Both the position numbers and the translations under genes were made by a program. The notes beneath the pieces are model-generated. The model made no database searches. It saw only the letters and a program-made list of their open reading frames with translations, and was not told where the DNA came from. From Pseudo-nitzschia pungens (taxonomy: Eukaryota > Bacillariophyta > Bacillariophyceae > Bacillariales > Bacillariaceae): a stretch of 64,000 nt of DNA. The stretch covers positions 6,173,001-6,237,000 of the forward strand of contig CM074758.1 of assembly GCA_037355855.1 (NCBI GenBank), in the 5' to 3' direction. Shown piece by piece: positions 1-10,642 of this stretch. How positions within the stretch are numbered: position 1 is the stretch's first letter; the number at the start of each line of letters is the position of its first letter.

Positions 1-76
1 GCCTGTCCCACCAGTGCAGCCATACCAACAAGAGGCTGCTCTTCTCAGAGCCTGGCTTACTGGACCTCAGGGTTGA
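1..76 (+). pseudogene. LINE-A ORF2, extreme C-terminus (cut by window edge)
   Basis: The last 24 codons of a LINE-A ORF2 end in TGA at 74-76. The peptide ends A-W-L-T-G-P-Q-G, the same end as the copies stopping at 12167 and 36262. The rest of this copy lies left of the window, so its integrity is unknown. It is followed by a complete LINE-A 3' UTR, so this is the true 3' end of an element. Confidence 0.85.
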
Positions 77-380
77 TTACACTTTGTACCTTGGTCTTGT
101 CTTCTGTTCCTGCTTCTTATCCTGTCCCATCCCTTTTGATACTGGATCTTATCCCAATATCTTCATTCCCATTTCACTTTATCTCAATTCCCTATTTTGT
201 GGGACTTGTTTGTCTTTTTCCCTGCTTGATGTTCAAGGTTTGTTTGAAAATTTGTCGTTCTGCCACTTGGGGTCCTGACTCTATGATGGAGGCGACGTTA
301 AAGTCTGGTTACAGACTGAGTAATTTAGTTTCACCTTTGGTGATTAAAGTTATTTAAATACGTATATTAATTAATTAATT
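77..380 (+). other. LINE-A 3' UTR with two hairpins and ATT/ATTA-type tail
   Basis: This non-coding 3' UTR matches those at 12168-12468, 14269-14572, 36263-36560 and, reversed, 27893-28190. Near the end are two small stem-loops: AGTCTG-GTTA-CAGACT (302-317) and TCACC-TTT-GGTGA (331-343). A short A/T tail follows. By analogy with other LINEs this is probably the RNA segment that the reverse transcriptase recognises (inference). The element was inserted into the Gyp-D fragment that starts at about 381. Confidence 0.8.
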
Positions 381-865
381 GAAGGCATGGGGCACCGAAT
401 AGTACCGTTGCAGGACCAGTTTGACCCCTGGTTGGAGTTCAAAGGATACCGGTTCTATATTTTTGAGCAGACCCAACCCTCCTCCAAAGAGTGTTGGGAA
501 TTTCTTCAATGTTCGTTTCAGAGCTTCCTTGGACTCGTCTGTAATCTCCAGGTCATTGACCATAGCGTCTATGTCAACTTTGGAGTAGTCGGCGTCCAAA
601 ATTTTGGATTGCCTTTCTTCCTCCTGTTGGAGGATTGGACTTTGTGTGTTGGCAAAGAATACTGCCTCACATTTGTCCGGGTCAGCGAGCTTCCCCATTC
701 CCTTCATAGGGATGGAGTCACCCTGCCACTCGATTGTCCGGGAGCTGTATTTGATGTCCAGTCCCAGTTGTGCCATCAGGTTGGATCCTATAATCATGTC
801 ATAGGGTACTTCCTTGTGATGATGGTACTCATCCACTTGGAAGGTCCACAGGAGAATACTACTAC
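381..865 (-). pseudogene. Gyp-D: gypsy-type protease C-terminus and protease-RT linker, fragment
   Basis: The minus-strand reading resembles the end of a retropepsin and the linker before a Ty3/gypsy RT: V-P-Y-D-M-I-I-G, then I-E-W-Q-G-D-S-I-P-M-K, then a charged linker, then F-E-L-Q-P-G. These are the usual order and motifs just upstream of gypsy RT. The sequence differs clearly from Gyp-A, so it is a separate family. No LTR, RT or integrase is attached. A LINE-A tail borders one end and the tyrosine recombinase gene the other. The overlapping plus-strand reading of the same bases is a shadow. Confidence 0.65.
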
Positions 866-1463
866 ACCCCTTCAGGGTTCTCCACCTCCTTCTCCACCAC
901 CACCACCAAGTCTGGACCAAGGCCGACCCATTCTGCCAAACGACGTGAATGCACCAACTCAAGTATACCAGTACCATCGAATCCTCCTGAACTTTATGGG
1001 ACACCGGAACAACACTCAATACGCATCGAATCAAATGTTTACAAGAGATGAGCTCAAAGTAGTTAGACCAGATGATATCTACAAGTGGATGTGCAAGAAG
1101 GTCTATGGAAAGACAGATCCCGGTGTTGATGACAATCCTACACTTGGAAGATCAAGTACACTGCAATACTACAAGAAGGCGCTGAGCTACTTCTTTAACA
1201 AGGCTGTGAGCAAATCTCCTTGGGACGATGAGAAAGGAAGTGGGAATCCAACCAAATCAGACCAAATGCATTCTCTTATTGGAGCAGTGAGGGTTAAGGA
1301 GACACGCAAACTAGGCAAAGAAACACAAGCCGACCGGCCGCTTGCGAATGGAGAGTATTTCCAACTTGTTAATCTGTTACAACAAGGCCACAGCACTGTC
1401 AATCTAAGGCACTCTGCAGCAGTGAAGTTCCAGCTACATATGATTGGAAGAGGAGATGATCTG
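853..1463 (+). pseudogene. Tyrosine recombinase (Crypton-like), N-terminal part, split by a TIR element
   Basis: The first part of the recombinase is open in frame from about 853 to codon CTG at 1461-1463. It starts with a Pro-rich stretch and goes on to an SAM-like/core-binding region and the segment F-Q-L-H-M-I-G-R-G-D-D, which resembles the first catalytic-Arg region of this family. The reading resumes in frame at 16341 after removal of the element at 1464-16338 and one TG. The joined gene would be about 520 codons, a normal size for a eukaryotic tyrosine recombinase. The true start is unclear because the region before 865 also reads as antisense Gyp-D. Calling it Crypton-like rests on family resemblance only. 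Confidence 0.7.
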
Positions 1464-1901
1464 CGTCCGAAAACTGTTTCACGACCCATCGCGACCAATC
1501 GCGACCGGATCGCGACCCAATCGCAACTTTTCTCAGAAAAACGCGACCCCAATTTTTTATTTCAAAACGTTTTTTCCACTATTCTCAACCTTATTTCTCC
1601 TTTTTCTCGATCCCCGCATCGTTTTCAGGAAAATGTTCTGATCTAGACCCTGATATTCAGTCCCTCGTCACCCTTTCATTCCATTTTACACATTTGACAC
1701 ATTTGACTCAATATAACAAATAATTTTTAATCAGATTTACTTCAATCACACAAAAGTTACGTCGCACACCATTGTAAACCTTTTTTTTCAGTGGTGTCAC
1801 GTCACATAGTACCCCGGCTTCGAAGCCTCCCGCCTTCGCATCGCATCACAACAACAATTATTTTATTATCAAACACATGTTTGTATTTCACGCACACCAC
1901 C

Positions 1902-2381
1902 ATGCCGAAAGCTTCCTCCGACCCAAGGCACTTTGCCAATGATCCCAGAATACCCAAGACATTCCATTGTCGCAACTGCATTGCCTCCAGAAGAAGAAGA
2001 AAATCAAAATCCTTCAAGGGATACAAACAAGAATCGAGCTACAATTTCACCTATCGATATATATCTCAAGGGCTCTCAAAGCATCTTTATTTCAATAGTG
2101 ATTGCCAGACCTATTATCGTGATAACAATCTTATGGATTTCATTTCTTCCGTGAAAGAAGAAGTCACCCTCCCTTCGGTTCGACACCCCCACCATCACAG
2201 CAAGCAGCAGCAACGGTTCGATAATACAGGGGGGACAGCAAGCAGCAAGCAGCAGCAACGCGTCGATAATACAGGGGGGACAGCAAACAGCAAACAGCAG
2301 CAACGCGTCGATAATACAGGGGAGGGGACAGCAAGCAGCAACGCGTCGATAATACAGCAGCAAGCAGCAATGCGTCAATAA
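1902..2381 (+). CDS. Hypothetical small protein in the TIR element
   Basis: This open frame starts at an ATG in good context (CACCACCATGC) and runs to TAA at 2379-2381. The first 90 or so residues have mixed composition with a C-R-N-C motif followed by a basic run R-R-R-R-K-S-K. The rest is simply the tandem repeat below, read as Gln/Ser/Asn-Thr-Gly-Gly units. I do not recognise it. It could be a remnant of the element's transposase N-terminus, a captured gene fragment, or chance. An upstream in-frame ATG at 1791 gives a longer version. Confidence 0.25.
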   Translation: MPKASSDPRHFANDPRIPKTFHCRNCIASRRRRKSKSFKGYKQESSYNFTYRYISQGLSKHLYFNSDCQTYYRDNNLMDFISSVKEEVTLPSVRHPHHHSKQQQRFDNTGGTASSKQQQRVDNTGGTANSKQQQRVDNTGEGTASSNASIIQQQAAMRQ

Positions 2382-2612
2382 TACGGGGGGGGGGGACAGC
2401 AAGCAGCAACAACGCGTCAATAATCATACGGGGGGGGGGACAGCAAGCAGCAACAACGAGCAGGGGGGGGACAGCAAGCAGCAACGCGTCGATAATACAG
2501 CAAGCAGCAATGTGTCGATAATACAGCAAGCAGCAACCAACGCGTCGACAATACAAGGGGGGGGGGACAGCAAGCAGCAGCAAGCAGCAATGCGTTGATA
2601 ATACAGGGGGGA
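2203..2612. repeat. Minisatellite with G-runs
   Basis: Imperfect units of roughly 35-60 bp share CAGCAAGCAGCAACGCGTCGATAA and end in a run of 6 to 9 G followed by ACAGCAAGCAGCA (shown here in pieces). Spacing varies because the G-runs and CAG blocks differ in length. The frames open through it on the minus strand are repeat shadows. Confidence 0.8.
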
Positions 2613-4081
2613 TAATACACGAGAATATTTTTAAAGAACTATCGCCTTCGTCGCCTTATTACCTTTTCTGATCATTCGGGTTGTTGTCATCGTCCCTATT
2701 TTTGTTCCTCTTGGAAGATGTGGATCGTGTCATTCTTTTCGTCTTCGATCATCGCCGTCCTTGAAATTGTCGTTGCTCTTTGTTTCGATCGTCGTCGTCG
2801 TCGTCCTTGAAATCGTCGTTGCTCTTTGTTTCGATCGTCGTCGTCGTCCTTGAAATCGTCGTCGCTCTTCGTTTCGATCATGTTCGTCGTCAAGCAGTGG
2901 TTAGATGTGAAAAATGTTAGTACTAGTAATGAGTCTAAATCAAACATGCACTATACACCTACATCTTAAAAGCAGAAAATACGAGAATATTTTTAGGAAA
3001 CTATGCATACCTTTTCCAATCGTTCCGGGTTATCGTCGTCGGTCCTCTTTGTTCCGATCGTCATCATCGTCCCTCTTCGCTCCGATCTCTCCTGTGTGAA
3101 TGTACAAAATAAACAAAAGGCGGTTAGTCGTCATTATCGTTCCGGTTGTCATCGTTGTCCCGGTCGTCGTCGTCCCGGTCGTTGTCGTCTTGCTCGTCAT
3201 CGTCGTCCCCCTCTTCTACGATTGTACCTTCGTCGTACCTTTTAGTGTCGTCATCCCTCCCCGATCGTCTTTGTCGTCCTCTGCAGGTTCGTTCGCGCGT
3301 CGTACTCGTAGATATCTGGGTAAGCCAGGTGACTCAAGGTCTGCAACCCACCCTACCTTGATAACAAAAGATAACAGGAAGGATTTCAAGAGTGATCAGT
3401 TCTTTACTTTCTTTGCCATTAGTCTCTCCAAGATGGTACCAGGCGCCTTGATCTCACTTTAAACTGGTCCGGCCAGAAAATTCCAACACCAAAACGAAAA
3501 TGAAAATTATGACACATCCGAAAATGAAAATTATGACACATCCTCCACGAGGGAGATGTGGGGCGGAAAATCGAACAACAAAATTCACCGCAATGATGCA
3601 CATAATGTACGTAGGTAACAGTACTGTTTGTACAGGCTGACTGGAAAAAATGACAGCAATGTACATAGATTACAGTACTAAGTCTACAGTCTTAGTAAAA
3701 GAAAAAATGACATGTCTGCATACATAGTACCTAGTAGTACGTATGTATGTATAGGTAGGGGATGTGTAGGTTTCCAGTACTGTGTATACTGTATGTATGG
3801 TACTGGTCCAAATCTTTTGGCGCGAAGCGGTGGAGGTACGGTACCTTATTGTTGGTACATATTATACACGATGAGCCTTCCCCGAGATCGTAGGAGCATT
3901 ATAACATAGAGAGAACACCCTTCTGGCAGTAGTAGATAGTAATAGTGGCACCATTGGGTGCACAGAATGTGGTGTTGCCAGTTCAAGTCCGATCATGGGA
4001 ATGTCTTTTGCTACATCACGATTCGATAGCAATATTTTGGCTGCGAAGCACATGTCACAATAAGTGAGCTATTCAGCTATT
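2613..4081. other. Non-coding interior of the TIR element
   Basis: No convincing gene. 2740-3290 is rich in CGTCGT/GTCGTC triplets with short duplicated phrases such as TCGTTGCTCTTTGTTTCGATCG. Around 3495-3545 a 25-bp phrase (GAAAATGAAAATTATGACACATCC) is repeated twice in tandem. The rest shows no structure that I can interpret. Confidence 0.6.
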
Positions 4082-4413
4082 CAACCAAATATTAATTATT
4101 CAGTGGTGACATCCATACCATTGGTGATTTTTGAATACTTCTTTTTGAATACTCTTACCCATGGATAGGATGAGGTATATTCACACTGGAATCACACAAA
4201 TATTGGCCAGATTCATTCAGATATGTGATCTGGTACTTTTTTCTAGTAAATTTTCCAGTAGTTAACCAAATATTAATTATTCAGTGGTGATATCCAAACT
4301 GTGGGTGATTTTTGAATACTTCTTTTTGCATACTCTTGCCCATGGATAGGATGAGGAATATTCACACTGGAATCATACAAATATTGGCCAGATTTGTTCA
4401 GATATTTGATTTG
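4082..4413. repeat. About 180-bp tandem repeat interrupted by LINE-A
   Basis: Two units begin at CCAAATATTAATTATT (4085 and 4266, 181 bp apart). A third continues beyond the LINE at 14591-14790. The second unit is interrupted at 4413, and its last 18 bases (4396-4413, GTTCAGATATTTGATTTG) reappear at 14573-14590. They are the target-site duplication of the LINE composite. Confidence 0.8.
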
Positions 4414-5219
4414 TCCTTCCCCACCTTGGCCTCCAGCAGCTCATCGCTTATGGATCAAGGCTCTTCAGACCTGTTTTCTTCCTTCTTGCCCCCCCCCTGC
4501 AGCCAGGGCATTGGCTCCTTCTTTTCACCTTGGGCATTGGCTCTCTCCCCAGACAGCTTCTCTTTGGCCTTGGTTTTTGTCTCCATCCACCAACAGAATA
4601 TTCTCCAAAACTTCTACTGGCTGGATTGTGAGCACCTCCCAGGGCAGAGGCAGATACAGGATCACTTCTGAAATCATTTCTGACAAACCAGCATGTGCTA
4701 TTAAGATTGTCTGCCCTGTTATTTGCGGACAGGTTGTACGCGTGGTCGGGTCCTCAGCCTTTGTTTCTGAACCTCCTGACATGGATCCTATGGAGCACAA
4801 TCCATTTGAGTCTCTTCCAGACTCCCCAGTAGATGCCTTTGATGCACTCTGTGAGTCTCCAAGAGTACTTCTCCACAACTATTCCCTACCACAGGCTGGC
4901 TGTCAGCCCCTTGTTGATGCTATTCAGAGTGGTACTGCCAGTGCTGTATGTGATGGTTCATTTGATCCAGACCTTCTCAGAGGAACTTCTGCTTTCATTC
5001 TGTCACCCAATACCTCCACCAAGACTACCTCATTGTTCCTCACAGGTTGTAATTTTGTCAGTGGGTCCCCTGAGGATCAGTCATCCTACAGGAGTGAACT
5101 GGCAGGTATCATTGGGGTTCTCACCTGTTGCAATGCTCTGGTGAGTCTTTTTGATATTGCCTCTGGCTCTATCACCATTGCTCTGGATGGTGACACAGCT
5201 CTCAAACAGGCCCAGGGAT
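4414..5219 (+). pseudogene. LINE-A ORF2, segment before the Gyp-A insertion (RNase H, first half)
   Basis: The reading frame covers the spacer after RT and the start of an RNase H domain. Visible RNase H acidic residues are D in A-V-C-D-G-S-F, E in Y-R-S-E-L-A-G and D in A-L-D-G-D-T. It stops at Q-A-Q-G, where the Gyp-A copy was inserted, and continues at 10969. The uninterrupted homologue at 34489-36262 runs straight through this point. Endonuclease and RT are absent, so this copy is dead. Confidence 0.85.
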
Positions 5220-5540
5220 TGTTACGGTCTAGAGTAGAAATTTCGGAGTGGTATGAAATTGTGAATGTTTAGATACTTTACGAGATATTGTTACGTGAAT
5301 TATAAAGTGAGACATATAAAATTTGAGGTCGTGAGCATCGCCACATTTTGGCATGCTCTGCCATAAATGTTGATTCATTGTCGATTCCCACGATTAGGCA
5401 TATATCACCTTTCTGGGACTCGACCATAATAGTTAGAACACACATCGAATGTATTCATGACTGAATATATAATATTCGATTCCCATATCGGATTCGGTTA
5501 ATTATTCAATCGTGACTGCTAGCTATGCTAGCCCGTCACA
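5220..5540 (-). repeat. Gyp-A copy 1, 3' LTR
   Basis: This 321-bp LTR reads TGTGACGGGC...GACCGTAACA on the minus strand. Compared with the partner at 10643-10963, I see about four substitutions (around 5333, 5467, 5477 and 5490). The LTR end abuts LINE-A ORF2 at 5219. Confidence 0.95.
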
Positions 5541-5570
5541 TAGTGCCCCATGATTAAGCAAATCCCATAT

Positions 5571-8500
5571 TTAAGCTGACCAATGGATTGCCGAACTGTC
5601 GGCAGCGTCCGTTGGGACCTCTTTATAAGGTGTTAGTTTTTGCATGTTAACTGTCTCGATGACCGTTGGCGTCTTCTGAATTTTAACAGTACCATTGTCA
5701 TGGACTTGGGCAATAGTAAATGGTCCTGTCTTGCGTGGCTGCAGCTTGTCCGGATCTGGTTCTTGAATCCATACCTTTTCGTTGGGTTGAAAGGTATGTT
5801 CCTTGCGTTTGGCATTATCTCTGAGCAGGGCCTTGTTAATACCTTGCTGTTGAAGCTGTTGTAGGGCTACCAGATTTGATGTTAATGGTAGATCAACCAG
5901 CATGTCCCGGTTATATACTAGGGAACCTGGGGATGCCTGTAGAGCAGCATTGACAGCACACCTAGAGGCATGCATGCAGGTTGAGAGGGCATTGTCCATG
6001 AGTTGACTGGCTCTGGTGTTGACTTGAGGGGGATTAACATGGACTAGGACTCTGAGAATATCAGCGACTGTATGATGGACGCGCTCGCATATGGCATTTG
6101 ACTGAGGGTTCTTCACTGTTGTTGGGACCGATTGGATTCCAGACTGCTTGAGGGTAGTCTGGAACTCAGCCCCTAGGAATTCCCCACCATTGTCATGAAC
6201 ACATCTGATAGGTCTTGGGTATCTAGAGAGCCAGCAGTTCTTGAATTGGTCTGATACATGCTGGGAGGACTTGTCTCTGATTCGGATGATTTCCAGGAGA
6301 TTTGTGACTGGATCAATACAAGTAAGGGCCTTGAAGTTATAGTTCTTGCCCTGAGCTGTGATCTTCCAAGGGCCGATGAGATCAACATGTACTTCATAGA
6401 ATGGGGATAATGGCGCTTCTTTTGGTGGTAGTTTGCCATATTGGGAGTTCTGGTTCTTGTATTTGATGCAATGGTCTGGGCATATGTAAGACTTGCATGA
6501 ACCGGTTAGATTATCAGCATAGAACCGGGCTGATATAGTCTGTTGTAATCTGGTGGATCCACAATAACCCAACAGAAGATGATACCATTTGATTGTATCA
6601 TTAATAAGAGATGCTGGTATGTAGATTCTCCAGCTTTCGGGATTGGATTGATTCGCGTAACAAAGTATCTTGTTGCCTTCTAATTCTTGGTAGAAGAAGG
6701 CTTTCGATTGAGTCTTGAACTTGATGGTTGGATCCTTTTGTTGATGAAGATAGATGTTGGAGTAGTTCACCAGGCATTCTACTTCTTGACTGTTAGGTAG
6801 ATTGATCAGACACTCATTATTCAGCAGACAAGTTTGAAGTTCCTGGTCTGCGTCATTGCATAAGTGCTGGAACAAGTTGGGGAACTCTGCTAGAAACAGT
6901 TCTTCATCTTGCTTGGGGACTTCAAGTTTCAGAAAATCAATAAGAGTGCCCTTACCAAGGGCTTCTTTCTTCCCCACAGTAGGTGGATCCATCCGGGGAA
7001 GCCTGGAGAAGGCGTCCGCAAGAACATTCTTCTTCCCTTCAACATAGGTTAGGTTGACACCGAATTCTTCCAGGAATAGTCTCCACCGAAGGACTCGTTG
7101 GACTGAAAGGGTTCGGAAGGTAAGATTCTTATGATCCGTGTATACGTTGATGACTCCACCGAGGAGCATCTTCCGGTACTCTTTGCAACAGAGTACTATG
7201 GCTAGGAGTTCTTTCTCCATGGTTGTATAATTCTTCTGGGCATCAGATAGTTTCTTGGACCAATAGGCTATAGGCTTGCCATCCTGTATGATGGCAGCGC
7301 CAAGCTGTAGGTCTGAGGCATCAGTGTACAGTTCAAAGGGCTTGTTAAGGTCTGGATAGGTGTTCAGCGCATCTGCTGCCACCATTGCTTTCATCTCTTG
7401 AAAGGCTTTATCTTGAGCAGGTCCCCAAGTGAAAGCTGAAGGAGCCTTCCTTTGCTTGCCTTTGATGGCAGCTGCTTGGGGAGTCTTGGAGGTTCCGGTG
7501 ATATCAAAGAGAGGAGCTAGGACATGAGATCGGCGAGGCCACATATCTCTGTAGTATCCTACTGCGCCGAGGAAGGACTTGACTTGAGTGACAGTTCTTG
7601 GTCAGTCCATACGTAAGATGGCTTCAATCTTCTTCCTCCATGGCTTAACAGCTGTAGGCGTCATCCAATATCCTAGAAAGTCAGTTTCTTGTACAGCCCA
7701 ATCGCATTTGAGTGGGTTGCACTTGAGACCATTTTGGTTAAGTCTGTCGAGGATCTTGTCAATGGTTTTTATGTGGAGGTCAAAGGAGCCGTTGGTCCAG
7801 ATGCCAATATCATCAATATAAACAGTGCAGTCAGTGTCTTGTAGAATATCTTCCATTAGTTGCTGGGCAACGTCTGGAGAGACTTTGACACCCATTGGTA
7901 GTCTTTGGTATTCATAGCAGCCGTATGGCGTCACTATGGTACAGAGCTTCTTGCTTGCATCATCCAGTTCAAAGCAGTAGTATTGCATGGACAAGTCAAT
8001 CTTGGTGAAGTGAGTGTACTTGCCTCTCTTGTTCATGATATCTTGTATCCTTGGTATGGGATAGGGTCTGCGCTCAAGGAGTTCGTTGAGTTCCCTGAAG
8101 TCTGATACCCATCGGACCCTGTTGTCTTTCTTTGGAACAATAAAGGTTGGAAAAGCCCATTCAGCCGGTCCAGTGCAACGCTTGAGTACTCCATCATTAC
8201 ATAGATTCTGGAGCTCCCTTTTGAATAGGTCTTCTCTTTTGTATGCAACTGGGTAAGGCTTCTTATGTATGGGCTTGGATCCGGGCTTCAGTCTTAGAGA
8301 GATCTGCTTGTGTGGGTACTTGCCAAGTTCGCCATTAAAGACATTCGGATACTTGTTTAGTATTGCTTGGAACTGCTGCTGCTCTGTTTTAGACATGTGG
8401 GACTGTTGCTGTGCGACTGTGGATGGATCTGTTTCTTGGTAGGCTCTGTCGAGAATCACCTTGGACTTGTATGGATTGGCAAAGGAGAGATCATCAGCAA

Positions 8501-9473
8501 AGAGTTCGGCGTCTTCTAGTTCTTCCATGAGCAAGGTATAGTCGGACTCATGGTATAGGGACGTGTCCTTCATAGGAATGGTTCTATCCATCCACTGAAC
8601 TGCTCCTTGTTTGAATAGGAGATTGATCTGTGCTAGGTGGAGGAAGTCTCTGCCTAGTATCAGATCATATCTGCAGTTGGGAGAATGGAAGAGCCTTGCC
8701 TCGTGTAGGTCGATGGTATAGTTGCCAAACTCTTGTAGCTTGAGGTTCTTCATGATGATATATTCCGTAGTGTCAAAGCTGCCATTTGCTGTAGTAGTTA
8801 GGACTTGGTGTTTGCTTCTGAGTGGTAGTGTGCCAAATGGTAGAGCTCGTTTGTTGATTAGAGTTCCGGATGATCCACTATCAAGTAGTGCGAGTAGTGG
8901 TCTTGATTTTGTTGGTATGCCTTGTATGTACTGTACTGTGGTTAGTAGAATAGGAGCCACGTTGCTCGTATTCTGAATAGGAGCCACGTTGCTCTTATTC
9001 ATGTATGCCTGTTCTGCTGTATTTGCAGCAGTCGACAGCAGCTTTAAATAATTTTGCTCCAGCGCACCTCCTTTGGTGTAGTCTTTGGAGTTTCCGGGAT
9101 TGCAATAGAGATTTTTTGCTGTACCGGTAGACCAATTTCTTGCCAGGGACAAGGTTGGTCTATTTATTGCTGCTGTACTATCTTTTGCGTCTGTACCCTT
9201 GGATCGATTCGGTTGGTTTCGATTCGTATCCATGTTCGTATTGTTCGTTCCGGAGAATCGAACTGTTTTTGTTGCTGCGTTTGCAGGCTTTGCTAAGCTT
9301 TCAACAGGACTCCATCCTGTAGGTTCCTTCCCCTCTTTTTCTGGGAGATCTCCTCCATGTGTCATCCCAGACAGCAGGGCTGTACTGGCATCCAGTTCCT
9401 GGGGGGCTGGAGGCAAGGTGATTGCTGGTTTTGGTGAAGCCTGGGGCTTCTTTGGCCGGGGGCCTTTGGAGAT
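5571..9473 (-). pseudogene. pol: Gyp-A copy 1 pol (protease, RT, RNase H, integrase), one nonsense codon
   Basis: The frame is open from the codon after the gag UGA (9474-9476), with no frameshift between gag and pol. Domains in order: linker, aspartic protease (L-L-D-S-G-S-S-G), RT (catalytic Y-I-D-D), RNase H (Y-T-D-A-S, M-E-K-E, Y-T-D-H-K), integrase zinc region with His and Cys residues, integrase core with D in H-V-D-L-I-G-P, D in H-D-N-G-G-E-F and E in N-A-I-C-E-R, then a GPY/F-like R-K-T-G-P-F. It ends at TAA. An in-frame TGA at 7602-7604 replaces an Arg codon that is CGA in the other copies. Otherwise all catalytic residues are present, so this is a recently broken copy of about 1,300 codons. 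Confidence 0.93.
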
Positions 9474-10529
9474 TCAGGGGAGCCACACAAGTTCCCCATC
9501 GATGCTCCGTTCGGTTCGTCCACCATGATTGGCATGGTATTCTTCGATTGCCGCGTCGCGCGCTGCATTCATGTGGGCCTGGAAGGTCTCGTTGCTTCCT
9601 GGTATCATGAGGGCATGAGTGTGAGTGTGGAAGGACTCAGTTTGTTGGTTGTTTCCAGGCCCCTTGTTGTAGTTCTTGGAAAACCGGTTCTTTGGGCATT
9701 CAGACCAATCATGATTATGGCCTGGGATCTGACAAGGGTTGGATTTCTTCTTGGTGTTGTTTCCCTTGTGGTTGTTCGAGTTGCATTTGCGCGAGTTGTT
9801 ATTGCTGTTGGAATTGTTTGAGCGCTTTTGGTGTTGTTTGTTGTTGTTCTTGTTGCTCTTCTTGTTGGCTTGGCGCTCGTGACAGCTCATATGATCCACT
9901 ATGTGTTGTACTGTGGTGTCTTCTTGAATTCCACTGTGGATGATTCCATAGCTCTCGATCCAAGCAGAGGGGAAGGAGTGTAGGAGAATGGTGAGTTTCT
10001 CCACTTTGGATAGGGGAGCACTGCTACCATCCAGTTTCTGGGTGTATTTCATGAGGATGAGGATTCTGTCAGCATGGTCCTTGCATGTAACTGATGGGGT
10101 CTTTCTACACTCGAAGCTGCGAAGATAAGTATGCATGATGTCTCTAGCGTCCCTGGCGTTGCAGTAGAGCTTGGTGAAGTCAAGGAACGCTTGGTCATAG
10201 CCTCCAATCTCTTCTTGCGAGTATTGGTATTCCTCTGGGTCCAATGGATCCTTTATCATGTCATTCCACTTGCTCTGTGCATCAGTGGTGAGGCATCGAC
10301 TGAAGTGGGTGAGGTAGATGTCCATAGGAAGTCTCAGGAGCTTGGCAGCGTTTCGAAAGGACTCTTCCACAAAGAGTAGTTCTTCTAGTCCTCCGGTCTC
10401 TGTGAACAGGGGGACTTTCATGCTGTCGGTCCGGTCTTCATTGACATTGTATAAGGTGAAGAGCTTGGGCTTGGTTCGGTCGAACGAGCTCTTGTAGGCA
10501 ATCTGTGGGTCTCTATAGATGCCGGCCAT
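9474..10529 (-). CDS. gag: Gyp-A copy 1 Gag
   Basis: Intact 351-residue Gag from ATG at 10529 to TGA at 9474-9476. Residues 1-215 form the capsid-like part. Residues about 219-262 are a basic Asn/Lys/Ser tract. A zinc-knuckle-like motif follows with C266, H271, H273 and C278 (spacing C-x4-H-x-H-x4-C, ending H-D-W-S-E-C). This CHHC-type knuckle resembles those of stramenopile retroelements more than the usual CCHC. The ATG chosen is the first one that all copies share. The UGA at the end lies in frame with pol. Confidence 0.93.
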   Translation of the reverse strand: MAGIYRDPQIAYKSSFDRTKPKLFTLYNVNEDRTDSMKVPLFTETGGLEELLFVEESFRNAAKLLRLPMDIYLTHFSRCLTTDAQSKWNDMIKDPLDPEEYQYSQEEIGGYDQAFLDFTKLYCNARDARDIMHTYLRSFECRKTPSVTCKDHADRILILMKYTQKLDGSSAPLSKVEKLTILLHSFPSAWIESYGIIHSGIQEDTTVQHIVDHMSCHERQANKKSNKNNNKQHQKRSNNSNSNNNSRKCNSNNHKGNNTKKKSNPCQIPGHNHDWSECPKNRFSKNYNKGPGNNQQTESFHTHTHALMIPGSNETFQAHMNAARDAAIEEYHANHGGRTERSIDGELVWLP

Positions 10530-10642
10530 GTTGCTTGTTGGAGATACAAGGTGCTTGTTTTGTTGAGGATAAGGGGGGTTTGGTTTCGAATTCAGTACTG
10601 AGTTCTACTGTTTCTACTGTAAAGCACAAACAGTAATTACTG
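10530..10642 (-). promoter_or_regulatory. Gyp-A leader with palindrome at the expected primer-binding position
   Basis: Immediately after the 5' LTR comes the perfect palindrome CAGTAATTACTG (10631-10642) and then a second palindrome TCAGTACTGA. The usual tRNA-complementary primer-binding site, which begins TGG, is not seen. The same 12-mer directly follows the 5' LTR at 21265, 29098, 37022, 46297 (minus), 51313 (minus) and 52943. Confidence 0.7.

Noticed and set aside
387..1646. A single 419-codon plus-strand gene.
   Set aside because: The first half is the antisense shadow of a gypsy protease/RT linker (381-865), the end is TIR-element DNA; only about 853-1463 is recombinase.
4394..4413. 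ATG at 4394 as start of a LINE-A gene.
   Set aside because: It lies in the satellite/target duplication upstream of the LINE junction; the LINE part is 5'-truncated.
9474..9476. UGA reassigned as a sense codon in this genome.
   Set aside because: Other in-frame TGAs align with Arg codons of sister copies, LINE-A ORF2 ends in TGA, and UGA at the gag end is kept in all copies as a distinct site.
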